Counted from the stretch's first letter, positions 24,551-32,891 are shown. The stretch: 64,000 nt of DNA from Parapusillimonas granuli (GCF_013416525.1 NZ_JACCEM010000004.1:62001-126000), one strand, 5' to 3'. Numbers and translations are program-made. The notes: a model not told the origin generated them from the letters alone.

Positions 24551-25447
24551 ATGAACATAGAAACGAATGTGGAAATCCATGCCGTGGTGCGCGCCGCCGA
24601 CATCCTCGGGGAGGTCCCGCTGTGGTGCGCCCGCAGCCGGCGGCTGTGGTGGATAGACGTCCGGCGCCCGGCATTGCAATACTACGAGCCGTCCACCGGG
24701 CGGCACGCGGCGCTGCGCCTGCATCCCGACCTGGTCACCGGGGCGATCGCCCTGCGCGAATCAGGCGGCTTCGTGCTGGCGGCGCAAACGGGCTTCCATT
24801 ATTACGATCCGGCCGCCGGCACGCCGGCCACGCTCATCGCCAACCCCGAAGAAAACCGGCCCGGCATGCGCCTGAACGACGGCAAGTGCGACCGGCGCGG
24901 CCGCTTCTGGTGCGGCAGCATGCACGACACCTTGCGCGAACCCCTGGGCACGCTCTACCGGCTCGACCCCGACCTCGGCTGCCACCGCATGCTGAGCGGC
25001 TTCGTGCTGCCCAATGCCATTTCCTGGAGCCCCGACGACAAGACCATGTATTTCGCCGACACCCACCGCCAGGTGATCTGGGCCTTCGACTACGACATCG
25101 ACGACGGCGCCATCTCCAATCGGCGCGTCTTCAAGGACTGGACCCACCAGGCCGGGCGCCCGGACGGGGCGACCGTCGATGCCGAAGGCTATGTCTGGAA
25201 CTGCATGGTCGCCGCCGGCCACCTCGTGCGCCTTGCGCCCGACGGCCGGGTGGACCGCTGCATCCAGCTGCCGGTCACCAATCCCACCTGTCCGGCCTTC
25301 GGCGGCGACGACCTGTCCACGCTGTACATCACGTCGCACTCGCAACGATTCACGCCCGAACAGCAGGCCAGGGAACCGCTGGCGGGCGCGCTCCTGGCGC
25401 TGGACGTGGGCGTGCGCGGGCTGCCCGAACCCAGGTTCGCATCTTGA
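24551..25447 (+). CDS. SMP-30/gluconolactonase family lactonase
   Basis: A 298-residue six-bladed beta-propeller. Metal-site residues fall at Glu21 (LGEVPLW), the Asn of LNDGKCD, the Asn of PNAISWSPD and the Asp of RPDGATVDAEG, matching the regucalcin/gluconolactonase pattern. It should hydrolyse a sugar-acid or related lactone in the cytoplasm; no signal peptide is seen. It is co-transcribed with the RraA-type aldolase and a Bug receptor. Sugar acids such as arabonate or galactonate derivatives are common substrates of such clusters, but nothing here fixes the sugar. Confidence 0.87.
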   Translation: MNIETNVEIHAVVRAADILGEVPLWCARSRRLWWIDVRRPALQYYEPSTGRHAALRLHPDLVTGAIALRESGGFVLAAQTGFHYYDPAAGTPATLIANPEENRPGMRLNDGKCDRRGRFWCGSMHDTLREPLGTLYRLDPDLGCHRMLSGFVLPNAISWSPDDKTMYFADTHRQVIWAFDYDIDDGAISNRRVFKDWTHQAGRPDGATVDAEGYVWNCMVAAGHLVRLAPDGRVDRCIQLPVTNPTCPAFGGDDLSTLYITSHSQRFTPEQQAREPLAGALLALDVGVRGLPEPRFAS

Positions 25448-25490
25448 CGACACCATCCATGCTGACACCCATAACAACCAGGAGACGACC

Positions 25491-26444
25491 ATGCTCAAAA
25501 AACTCGCCACGTGCGCCGCGCTGGTCGGCGCGCTCGCCCTGCCCTCCGCCGGCTTCGCCGCCGATGCCGTAAGAATGATCGTGCCGTTTTCCGCGGGCGG
25601 TCCGACCGACCTGATCGCGCGCATCATCGCCCCTAGCCTGGGCGAAAAGCTCGGCAAGACGGTGGTCGTCGAAAACAAGGGCGGAGCCGGCGGAACCATA
25701 GGCGCGCACCTGGTGGCCGAAGCGCCGCCCGACGGCAATACCATCCTGCTGTCCACCTCCAGCCTGATCCTGTCCACGGGCACGCGCAGCAACCTGCCCT
25801 ACGATCCGCGCACGGCGCTCAAGGCGGTATACCTGCTTGGCGAGGTGCAGACCATGCTGGCGGTGTCGCCCAAGCTCGGCGTCAACACCCTGGGCGAACT
25901 CATCGGCAAGGCGAAATCCAGCCCCGACGGCCTGAACTATGGATCCACGGGCGTAGGCGGGACCATGCACGTGGGCGCCGAGCTGCTGCGCAAGGCGGCC
26001 GACATCCCCTTGACCCATGTCCCCTATCGCGGCGCCGCGCCCGCGCTCGTGGCGCTGATCGCGGGCGACGTCGACCTGGTCAACGCCGACGTGCCCGTCC
26101 TGCAGCCTTACATCAAGGAAGGCCGCATCAAGGGCCTGGTCATCTACGACACCACGCGCTCGGCCCTGCTGCCCGACATTCCCACCGCCAAAGAAGCCGG
26201 GATGCCCGCCTTGCAAATGACGAACTGGTATGGCGTTCTCGTTCCCGCCAAGACGCCGGACGCGGTCCGGAACACGCTCGAAGCCGCATTGGCCAAGGTC
26301 GTGCGCGAACCCGACATCGCCGACAAGCTCGCCAAGGCCGGATTCAGCAACCCCCAGGGCGCGGACGCCTTCCAGGCCCGCCTGGACCGCGACTTCGCCC
26401 AATGGCTGCCGTGGCTCAAGGAAGCCAACATCCATACGGACTGA
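25491..26444 (+). CDS. Bug-type tripartite tricarboxylate transporter receptor, third in the window
   Basis: A 317-residue periplasmic binding protein of the TctC/Bug family. A signal peptide (MLKKLATCAALVGALALP, cut near FAAD) is followed by VRMIVPFSAGGPTDLIAR, NKGGAGGTIGAH and GVLVPAKTPDAV. The ribosome site GGAG is 9 bases before the ATG at 25491. It is the likely capture protein for the substrate of this operon. As with the other two receptors, no TctA/TctB gene is nearby, so it must dock to a membrane component encoded elsewhere. Confidence 0.93.
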   Translation: MLKKLATCAALVGALALPSAGFAADAVRMIVPFSAGGPTDLIARIIAPSLGEKLGKTVVVENKGGAGGTIGAHLVAEAPPDGNTILLSTSSLILSTGTRSNLPYDPRTALKAVYLLGEVQTMLAVSPKLGVNTLGELIGKAKSSPDGLNYGSTGVGGTMHVGAELLRKAADIPLTHVPYRGAAPALVALIAGDVDLVNADVPVLQPYIKEGRIKGLVIYDTTRSALLPDIPTAKEAGMPALQMTNWYGVLVPAKTPDAVRNTLEAALAKVVREPDIADKLAKAGFSNPQGADAFQARLDRDFAQWLPWLKEANIHTD

Positions 26445-26449
26445 CGCGC

Positions 26450-26767
26450 ATGATATTCGAACACCGCAGCTATACCGTGGCGCACGGCAAAATGGACAGC
26501 TACCTCGAGCGCTACGAACGGTACGCCTTGCCGCTGCAGAAGAAGCACCTTGGGCGCCTGCTGGGCTTTTTCGTCAGCGACGTCGGCCCTTTGAACCAGG
26601 TGCTCCACATCTGGGTCTACGACGACATGGCCGACCGCGAAAGGCGGCGCGCCGCCCTGGAGGCCGACCCGGCCTGGCATGAATTCAAGCGGATGAACGC
26701 GGGCACCTTTGTTGCGCAGGAAGTGAAGATCATGCGCGACACGCGCTTCTGTCCTCATCACGTCTAG
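26450..26767 (+). CDS. NIPSNAP-domain protein
   Basis: A 105-residue protein of the NIPSNAP/dimeric alpha-beta barrel type, with FEHRSYTVAHGKMDSYLERY at the start and VLHIWVYDDMADRERRRAAL, the usual NIPSNAP segment. Small NIPSNAP proteins often occur at the end of catabolic operons with Bug receptors; their biochemical role is mostly unknown. It starts 5 bases after the Bug stop codon and probably closes the operon. A GC hairpin lies 28 bases beyond the stop. Confidence 0.8.
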   Translation: MIFEHRSYTVAHGKMDSYLERYERYALPLQKKHLGRLLGFFVSDVGPLNQVLHIWVYDDMADRERRRAALEADPAWHEFKRMNAGTFVAQEVKIMRDTRFCPHHV

Positions 26768-26794
26768 GGCCGGTCAACGCTGAAAGGCAGGCGG

Positions 26795-26822
26795 CGCCGG
26801 CCGGGCGGCGCATCGGCCGGCG
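26795..26822. repeat. Inverted repeat after the NIPSNAP gene
   Basis: CGCCGGCC (26795-26802) and GGCCGGCG (26815-26822) form a perfect 8-bp dyad with a 12-base gap. There is no T-run, so it is at best a Rho-dependent pause or transcript end. Confidence 0.45.
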
Positions 26823-26958
26823 TAAAGGAAGGTAAGCGGCGCGCCGGAATGCGCGCCTTCTGAAACGTTTTGACGCGCTTTCAGCGCCCGGCCTAACCAT
26901 TCTGAAACTTCTGATGGGCGACAATAGGCCATTCGTATGAGATCAGAAAGGTGCTTCC

Positions 26959-27282
26959 ATGAAACGAATATTCCTGGCCGGGGCCGCCATGCTGGCCGTG
27001 CTGGCTTCCGGTGCCGCCACGGCGCGGGGCGGCGTGGACGTGGACATTTCCATAGGCATACCCGGCGTGATCTATACACAGCCCGACTACTACTATTACC
27101 CGCCGCCCGTGCGCTATGTGGAACGGCCGCGCGTGGTGGTGATCCCGGAACGCATCTATCAGCCCGTGCCCGTGTACCGTTCCGGCCGCTATTACCGGCA
27201 CGACTTCCGCGGCCCCAGGCACTACGACAAGCATTTCAAGGGCCCGCACAAGCACCATCACCATCGCGGCCACGGCCGCTGA
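26959..27282 (+). CDS. Small exported Tyr/Pro/His-rich protein of unknown function
   Basis: A 107-residue protein. A signal peptide (MKRIFLAGAAMLAVLASGAA, cut near TARG) leads to a low-complexity mature part: a PDYYYYPPPVRY segment, an Arg/Tyr-rich middle, and a His-rich tail ending KHHHHRGHGR. It resembles the small periplasmic proteins common in Burkholderiales with no known role. Metal or polymer binding is possible from the His cluster. It has its own ribosome site (AAAGG) and terminator, so it is monocistronic. I do not recognise a named family with certainty. Confidence 0.7.
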   Translation: MKRIFLAGAAMLAVLASGAATARGGVDVDISIGIPGVIYTQPDYYYYPPPVRYVERPRVVVIPERIYQPVPVYRSGRYYRHDFRGPRHYDKHFKGPHKHHHHRGHGR

Positions 27283-27305
27283 ACCTGGCCGGCAAGCCGT
27301 GCGCG

Positions 27306-27331
27306 ACGGGGCCTATCGAGGTCCCGTTTTC
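27306..27331 (+). terminator. Intrinsic terminator of the small exported protein gene
   Basis: ACGGGGCC (27306-27313) pairs with GGTCCCGT (27320-27327), including one G-T pair, with a 6-base loop, and is followed by TTTT. Confidence 0.75.
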
Positions 27332-27992
27332 ATGAGTTCAGCAAAGAGCTCGGCAGGTTGATGATGAAGTCCGTCAGGCCCCGCGCGCCCTGATCCAGGC
27401 TGATGTGTTCCAGCATCAGCGCATGGGCGCGGGCGGCATCGCGCTTCTGGATGGCGTCCAGGATCTTTGCGTGCTGTTCCTGCGAAGACTGCAAGCGCCC
27501 CAGGGCGCTGAACGCATGCCGCAGATAGGCGCCCGTTCTGGCTCGCAGGCGAAGGATTTCCTGGCGCAGATAAGGGTTGCGCGAGCCCAGGTACAAGGCG
27601 TCGTGGAAAGCATGGTTGGCCTTGCGCCAGCCGTCGATGTCGTCGGCGTCGACGATTTTCTGGCCGTCGGCGTGGATTTGCGCCAATTGCTCGCGTTCTT
27701 CGGGCGTCATGCGCTCGCATGCCAGCTTGGCGCACACCGCTTCCATTTCCACCAGCAGCTCCCAGATGGCCAGCAACTGCTTGACGTCCATTTTCGCCAC
27801 CACCATGCCCTGGCGCGGCTGGCTGATGAGCATGTTCTGCGCTTCCAGCTGGATCAGGGCCTCCCGCACGGGCGTACGGGAGGCCTCGAAACGCCGGGCG
27901 AGATCGTGTTCGTCGATGACGTCGCCGGGCAGCAAGACACCCGCCCTGATTTCGTCTTCGATGTGTTGCCGGATTTTTTCACTGATCTTCAT
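27330..27992 (-). CDS. GntR/FCD-family transcriptional regulator
   Basis: A 220-residue regulator: winged helix-turn-helix (residues about 1-65, FEASRTPVREALIQLEAQNML) plus FCD domain with NHAFHDALYLGSRN and EQHAKILDAI. It is divergent from the CoA-transferase gene and is the likely controller of that cluster. A TATAAT at 28005-28000 overlaps an alternative ATG at 28001, so the transcript probably starts close to the ATG at 27992 and may be leaderless. That is why 27992 was preferred. It ends inside the terminator of the convergent small-protein gene. Confidence 0.85.
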   Translation of the reverse strand: MKISEKIRQHIEDEIRAGVLLPGDVIDEHDLARRFEASRTPVREALIQLEAQNMLISQPRQGMVVAKMDVKQLLAIWELLVEMEAVCAKLACERMTPEEREQLAQIHADGQKIVDADDIDGWRKANHAFHDALYLGSRNPYLRQEILRLRARTGAYLRHAFSALGRLQSSQEQHAKILDAIQKRDAARAHALMLEHISLDQGARGLTDFIINLPSSLLNS

Positions 27993-27999
27993 GGGCGCC

Positions 28000-28005
28000 A
28001 TTATA
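28000..28005 (-). promoter_or_regulatory. -10 element of the GntR gene
   Basis: A perfect TATAAT on the minus strand directly ahead of the GntR start. No good -35 is seen 16-18 bases further upstream, which is consistent with weak or regulated expression. Confidence 0.4.
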
Positions 28006-28096
28006 TAAAACAGCGGAGTTTCCACAGCCGGCACGGCGAGGCGCGCCGGCCGGCCCGCGATGGGGCTCTGCGCTCGCACGGCAAAACGCGCACTCT

Positions 28097-28144
28097 AATA
28101 TGTATTTTCATCCGCATCAATAAGTATTTAAAGCAATATGTATT
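28097..28144. repeat. Three copies of AATAnGTATT in the GntR/CoA-transferase gap
   Basis: AATATGTATT at 28097-28106, AATAAGTATT at 28119-28128 and AATATGTATT at 28135-28144. Each has AATA/TATT arms around a 2-base centre. They sit in an AT-rich island in an otherwise GC-rich gap and are candidate binding sites for the adjacent GntR protein. Confidence 0.5.
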
Positions 28145-28257
28145 ATTTTGTCTAGCGGTTATAAATATATTTATGGGCTGAATTAATACATCAGCCGCCG
28201 GCGCCATCCCATGCCGGCGCGCCATGCCGGCGCCTTCCACATACGAATCGAGCAGCC

Positions 28258-29454
28258 ATGCCCAGCATCCATGCTTCTTCCGCCCTGCAGCGTTTCCGCG
28301 TCCTGGACCTTTCCAGAGTCCGCGCCGGCCCCACTTGCGTGCGCATACTCGCCGATTTCGGGGCCGACGTGATACGGATAGAGCCTCCGCCCGGCGTGGA
28401 TCCGAACGAAGCCATGTTCGCCGCCGACCGCTGGAGCGGCGATTTCCAGAATCTCAATCGGAACAAGCGCTCGCTTACGCTGAACCTGAAGAAAGAGGAC
28501 GGCATGCGGGTCCTGAAGAAGCTGGTGGCCGATGCCGACGTCGTGGTCGAGAACTGGCGGCCGGACGTCAAGACCCGGCTGGGCCTGGACTATGAATCGC
28601 TCGCCCTCGTCAACCCGCGCATCATACTCGCCAGCATATCGGGCTTCGGCCAGACCGGCCCCTATGCCAAGCGGCCGGGCTTCGACCAGATCGTGCAAGG
28701 CATGGGCGGGCTGATGTCAGTGACCGGGCTGCCGGGGCAAGGCCCCGTGCGCGCCGGCCTGGCGGTCGCCGATTCCAGCACCGGCCTTTACACCGCCATC
28801 GGGATACTCACGGCCCTGCTCGAACGCGAGCGATCGGGCAAGGGGCAATGGGTCCATGCCTCGTTGCTGCACTCCCAGATCGCCATGATGGACTTCCAGG
28901 GCGCCCGCTATCTGAACGATGGCGACGTGCCCGTGCAGGCCGGCAACGACCATCCCACCAGCAGCCCCATGGGCCTGTTCACCGCGTCCGACGGGCAATT
29001 CAACCTGGGCGCGTCGGGCGAGGGCAACTGGCACCGTTTCTGCGCCGCCATAGGCCGGCCCGAGTGGCTGGACGACCCCGATTTCGCCACGGAAAAGCTG
29101 CGCGTGAAGAACCGGACCCGCCTGAACGACATGATCCAGGGCGTTTTCCGCGAGCATGGCGTCGAGCACTGGGTGACGCTGCTGAACGACGCGGGCGTGC
29201 CCGCCGGCCCGGTCTACACCGTTCCCCAGATGTTCCAGGACCCGCAGGTGCGGCACCTGGGCGTGGCCAGGACCCTCCCCGCATGGCAAGGGGGCGAACG
29301 CAGCTTCATCACCCAGCCGGTCACCCTGGCGCGCACGCCCGCCGACCTGGCTCGGACCGCGCCGGGCTGGGGCGAACACACCGATGAAATCCTGCGCGAA
29401 GCCGGCTACGATGATTCCACCATTGCGCGTTTCCACGAAACAGGCGTAGTCTGA
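28258..29454 (+). CDS. Class III (CaiB/BaiF) CoA-transferase
   Basis: A 398-residue family III CoA-transferase. The N-terminal VLDLSRVRAGPTCVRILADFGADVIRIE, the NRNKRSLTLNL segment and the catalytic aspartate in AVADSSTGLY are all present, as is the PAGPVYTVPQM region. It would move CoA from a donor such as succinyl-CoA to a carboxylic acid, activating it. It opens an operon with a crotonase-fold gene 13 bases downstream, an ABC importer and two hydrolases. The substrate is unknown; activation of an imported acid before hydratase/hydrolase chemistry is the likely role. Confidence 0.9.
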   Translation: MPSIHASSALQRFRVLDLSRVRAGPTCVRILADFGADVIRIEPPPGVDPNEAMFAADRWSGDFQNLNRNKRSLTLNLKKEDGMRVLKKLVADADVVVENWRPDVKTRLGLDYESLALVNPRIILASISGFGQTGPYAKRPGFDQIVQGMGGLMSVTGLPGQGPVRAGLAVADSSTGLYTAIGILTALLERERSGKGQWVHASLLHSQIAMMDFQGARYLNDGDVPVQAGNDHPTSSPMGLFTASDGQFNLGASGEGNWHRFCAAIGRPEWLDDPDFATEKLRVKNRTRLNDMIQGVFREHGVEHWVTLLNDAGVPAGPVYTVPQMFQDPQVRHLGVARTLPAWQGGERSFITQPVTLARTPADLARTAPGWGEHTDEILREAGYDDSTIARFHETGVV

Positions 29455-29467
29455 CGGAGGCGGAAGA

Positions 29468-30277
29468 ATGGCGCAGACCCAGAAAGACCAGCCCGCCGGC
29501 AAGCTCACACTAGAGGTCCTCGGCGGCGTCGGCCGCATCACGATCAGCAATCCGGGGCGCTACAACGCCATGTCCCTCGCCATGTGGCGGCAACTGGCCC
29601 AACTGGCGCGGCAGGCCGAGCAAGACCCCGCGGTCCGCGTGCTGATGCTGCAGGGCGACGGCGACCGGGCCTTCGTGTCCGGCGCCGATATTTCGGAATT
29701 CGACAGCCTGCGCAGCTCCACGGAACAGGTGCGGGCCTACGGCATCGCGGTCGATCACGCCCAGGAAGCGCTGAGCCGATGCGCCAAGCCGGTGGTGGCC
29801 GCCATACGCGGCGTCTGCATGGGCGGCGGGATCGGGCTGGCGCTGGCGTGCGACCTCAGGTATTGCACCGACGATTCGCGCTTTCGCATGCCCGCCGCCA
29901 AGCTGGGGCTGGGCTACGACCGAGCGGGCATTCGCCGGGCCGTCCAGATGCTGGGGGCGGCGAGAACGGCCGAGATGTTCTTCACGGCCAGGGATTTCAA
30001 CGGAACCGAAGCGGAGCGCATAGGCATGGTCCACCAAAGCTTCCCCGGCGCCGTCTTCGCGGACGAGATCGCCGCGCTGGCGGGCGCAATCGCCGCCAAC
30101 GCCCCGCTGACGATCCGCGCCGCGAAGCTGGCCATCCGGCACGCCGTCGGCGACCCCGCCGCGCAAGACGAAACCGCCGTCGACCAGGCTGTCCAGGACT
30201 GTTTCGACAGCAAGGACTACCAGGAGGGGCGGCTGGCATTCCAGAGCAGGCGCCCCCCCCGATTCAGCGGCACCTAG
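29468..30277 (+). CDS. Crotonase-fold enoyl-CoA hydratase/isomerase family protein
   Basis: A 269-residue crotonase. Oxyanion-hole segments are SGADISEF and MGGGIGLALACDL. The first catalytic glutamate of classic hydratases (normally in a PE-x-LG context) is replaced: the segment reads MPAAKLGLGYDRAG. The second glutamate position (RTAEMFF) is kept. It may therefore be an isomerase, hydrolase or decarboxylase rather than a simple hydratase. It is co-transcribed with the CoA-transferase. A run of eight C (30253-30260) lies six codons before the stop. Confidence 0.85.
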   Translation: MAQTQKDQPAGKLTLEVLGGVGRITISNPGRYNAMSLAMWRQLAQLARQAEQDPAVRVLMLQGDGDRAFVSGADISEFDSLRSSTEQVRAYGIAVDHAQEALSRCAKPVVAAIRGVCMGGGIGLALACDLRYCTDDSRFRMPAAKLGLGYDRAGIRRAVQMLGAARTAEMFFTARDFNGTEAERIGMVHQSFPGAVFADEIAALAGAIAANAPLTIRAAKLAIRHAVGDPAAQDETAVDQAVQDCFDSKDYQEGRLAFQSRRPPRFSGT

Positions 30278-30333
30278 TTGTACTCAGCAGCACCACCACA
30301 CAAACGAACACGCTGACCTCACCAGGAGACATC

Positions 30334-31317
30334 ATGAACACGCTACACAGAATCGCACTCGGCGCGGCGCTGGCGGCCTTCGCCACCGCCAGCCTGGCCG
30401 TCGGCCCCCGGCCCGAACCGGCAAAGGAAAGGCAGACCCTGACCGTGGGCAACGTGAAGGTGGGCCATCTTTCGCCCATCATCTTCGTGCCCGAGGACCT
30501 CAAGCAATGCAACGTGGAGGTCAAGACGGCGGAATTCGTGCGCTATGCCGACGCCCGCACCGCGCTGCTGTCCGGCTCGGTCGACGTCGCCGGCATCGGG
30601 CCGGCGGACCTGGCCATCGCCTTGGCGCAGGGCAGCGACAAGATCGTGGGGCTGACCGGCGTCGCGTCGTCGGCCAAGTACCTGGTCGTGCGCAAAGGCG
30701 TCGAGATCCGCGACTGGAAAGACATCGCGGGCAAGAAAATCGGCATCGCCCCCGGCTCGGCCGTCTGGTTCCAATGGGCGGCGACGCTGGCCGAAAAAGG
30801 CATACCCTACAAGTCCTTCACCGCCGTCAACATACAAGGCGGCGGCACCGCCTTCGTGCAGGCGCTGGAACGGGGCGACGTGGACGCCGTCGCGCTGTGG
30901 GAGCCGTTCGAATCCCAGGCGGTGGCCAACGGCATAGGTTATTTCGCCGACACCATGGACTACAGCCGGTCCAAGGCGGTGGGCGCCGAACTGGGCCTGC
31001 TGGCCGCCACGCGCGATGCCATGAAGAACAAGCGGGACGCCCTGAAGTGCTTCCTGTGGTCCTACAAGAACGCGGAAGAGCGGCTCGCCCGGGACCCCGA
31101 GGCATTCGCGCAGGCCTACACCAAATACACCGGCCTGCCACCGGAGGTCACGCGTGAATCGGTGAAGATCATCAAGCTGGGCGGCGTGCTCGACCTGGAA
31201 CAGCTGAAGCGCCAGGCCAAGGTCTTCAACGAATTGGGCGTCATCCCCAAAGACACCAGCGGACAGATTTCGACGGTGTGGGACCAATCCCTGCTGGATG
31301 AGGTAATGAAGAAATGA
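30334..31317 (+). CDS. ABC transporter substrate-binding protein (NitT/TauT/SsuA type)
   Basis: A 327-residue exported solute-binding protein. A signal peptide (MNTLHRIALGAALAAFATA) precedes the mature domain, which has the NMT1/SsuA-like pattern: VRYADARTALLSGSVDVAGIGPADLAIALAQ, YLVVRKGVEIRDWKDIAGKKIGI and GRGDVDAVALWEPFE-like ALERGDVDAVALWEP. Such receptors serve sulfonates, nitrate, pyrimidine precursors, aromatic acids or other small organics. GGAG lies 8 bases before the ATG at 30334. The permease gene overlaps its stop by 4 bases. Confidence 0.9.
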   Translation: MNTLHRIALGAALAAFATASLAVGPRPEPAKERQTLTVGNVKVGHLSPIIFVPEDLKQCNVEVKTAEFVRYADARTALLSGSVDVAGIGPADLAIALAQGSDKIVGLTGVASSAKYLVVRKGVEIRDWKDIAGKKIGIAPGSAVWFQWAATLAEKGIPYKSFTAVNIQGGGTAFVQALERGDVDAVALWEPFESQAVANGIGYFADTMDYSRSKAVGAELGLLAATRDAMKNKRDALKCFLWSYKNAEERLARDPEAFAQAYTKYTGLPPEVTRESVKIIKLGGVLDLEQLKRQAKVFNELGVIPKDTSGQISTVWDQSLLDEVMKK

Positions 31318-32105
31318 ATGCCAGAAGGCGGCTTGCGCTCGGCGTCGTCGTACCCATCGCACTCCTGGCGCTTTGGCAGTTGCTGGGCCAAAGCGCCGGC
31401 ATGGCCGGGGTCGTCCCGACCCCGGTCAACGTGGCGTATGCCTGGTGGGACTGGATCTTCGCCGATCCGGGCATGGGGCTGAACCCCTACCTGGGCACCT
31501 GGGCGAGCAACGTGCAGTATTCCGCCATGCGGGTCGGCCAGGGCTTTCTCCTGGCGGTCCTGCTGGGCGTGCCGCTGGGCCTGGCGATAGGCTGGAACCG
31601 CACGGCGGCGCTCATGCTGGATCCCATGGTACAGGGCATGCGCCCCATACCGATCACCGCCTGGCTGCCCTTTTCCATCGCCCTGTTCGGCATACACGAC
31701 TTCGGATCCGTCTTCCTGATCTTCCTGGGCGGCTTCTATCCCATCGTCGTCAACACCACGCAGGGCGCCCGGGACGTCGAGCGCAACCTCGTGCGCGCCG
31801 CCGCCATGATGGGCGCGTCGCCCACCCAGCTGCTGCGCCGCGTCGTCCTGCCCTCGGCGATGCCGTCGCTGTTCACCGGGCTGCGCCTGGGTCTGGGCGT
31901 GTCCTGGACCGCCGTGATCGTCTCGGAAATGGTCGCCGTCAAATCGGGGCTGGGCTACGTGCTCTGGGACGCCTATTATGTAGGCCGCATGGACATCGTG
32001 CTGGCCGACATGGTGTCCATCGGCATCATGGGATACATCAGCGATCGCCTGATCGTGCTGATAGAGCGCCGGGTGCTGGTCTGGCGCATGCTTCAAAGTC
32101 ACTGA
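31314..32105 (+). CDS. ABC transporter permease (NitT/TauT family)
   Basis: A 263-residue inner-membrane permease with about six hydrophobic segments. The BPD_transp_1 coupling loop is seen as DVERNLVRAAAMMGASPTQLLRRVVLPSAMPSLFTGLRLGLG, the EAA motif that contacts the ATPase. It starts at an ATGA overlap with the receptor gene and is followed 7 bases later by the ATPase gene, giving a complete three-gene importer. The permease is the SsuC/TauC type. Confidence 0.92.
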   Translation: MNARRRLALGVVVPIALLALWQLLGQSAGMAGVVPTPVNVAYAWWDWIFADPGMGLNPYLGTWASNVQYSAMRVGQGFLLAVLLGVPLGLAIGWNRTAALMLDPMVQGMRPIPITAWLPFSIALFGIHDFGSVFLIFLGGFYPIVVNTTQGARDVERNLVRAAAMMGASPTQLLRRVVLPSAMPSLFTGLRLGLGVSWTAVIVSEMVAVKSGLGYVLWDAYYVGRMDIVLADMVSIGIMGYISDRLIVLIERRVLVWRMLQSH

Positions 32106-32112
32106 GGAAATC

Positions 32113-32862
32113 ATGTCGGGAATTTCAATCAGCCAGGTATACAAGACTTATCCGGGGGCGACGCCGGTCCAGGCCCTGGACAACATCGACCTGGAAATCC
32201 AGCCGGGCGAGTTCGTGGCCTTGCTGGGCCCGTCGGGCTGCGGCAAATCCACCCTGTTGAACCTGATCGCGGGCTTCGAGCGGAGCTCGTCTGGCACCCT
32301 GCTCGTGAACCAGCGCGCCGTCAGCCGGCCCGGCCCCGACCGCGGGGTCGTCTTCCAGGAGGCCGCGCTCTTTCCGTGGCTCACCGTCTGGGAGAACGTC
32401 ATCTTCGGCCCGCAGGTGGCGGGCGCGAAAAAAAGCGAATACGAGCCGCGCGCCAGGGAAATGCTGGAAATCACCGGCCTGTCCGGCTTCCTGGACCACC
32501 TCCCGGTCCAGCTGTCCGGCGGGATGCGCCAGCGGGTCGGCATCGCCCGGGTCCTGACGCTGGGTTCGCGGGTCCTGCTGATGGACGAGCCCTTCGGCGC
32601 GCTGGACGCCCAGACCCGGCTCACCATGCAGGAACTATTGCTGTCCGTATGGAGCAAGCTGCGCACCACCGTCCTGTTCGTGACCCACGACATCGACGAA
32701 GCCATTCTGCTGGCCGACACCATCTACGTCATGAGCGCCCGCCCCGGCCGCATCCAGACCCGCATCGACGTGCCGATCGAGCGCCCCAGGACGATCGAAG
32801 ACACCACGACCGCGGCGTTCAACGAACTGAAGCGCGAAATCCTCAGGCAGATCCGGCACTGA
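32113..32862 (+). CDS. ABC transporter ATP-binding protein (NitT/TauT family)
   Basis: A 249-residue cytosolic ATPase. Walker A GPSGCGKST, Q-loop VVFQEAALFPW, signature LSGGMRQRVGIARVL, Walker B VLLMDEPFGALD and switch histidine in FVTHDIDEA are all intact. It powers the permease encoded just upstream. The next gene, a hydrolase, starts 29 bases after its stop, so importer and catabolic genes form one transcript. Confidence 0.94.
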   Translation: MSGISISQVYKTYPGATPVQALDNIDLEIQPGEFVALLGPSGCGKSTLLNLIAGFERSSSGTLLVNQRAVSRPGPDRGVVFQEAALFPWLTVWENVIFGPQVAGAKKSEYEPRAREMLEITGLSGFLDHLPVQLSGGMRQRVGIARVLTLGSRVLLMDEPFGALDAQTRLTMQELLLSVWSKLRTTVLFVTHDIDEAILLADTIYVMSARPGRIQTRIDVPIERPRTIEDTTTAAFNELKREILRQIRH

Positions 32863-32891
32863 CCGCGCCATTCAACTCACCGGAAACGACT

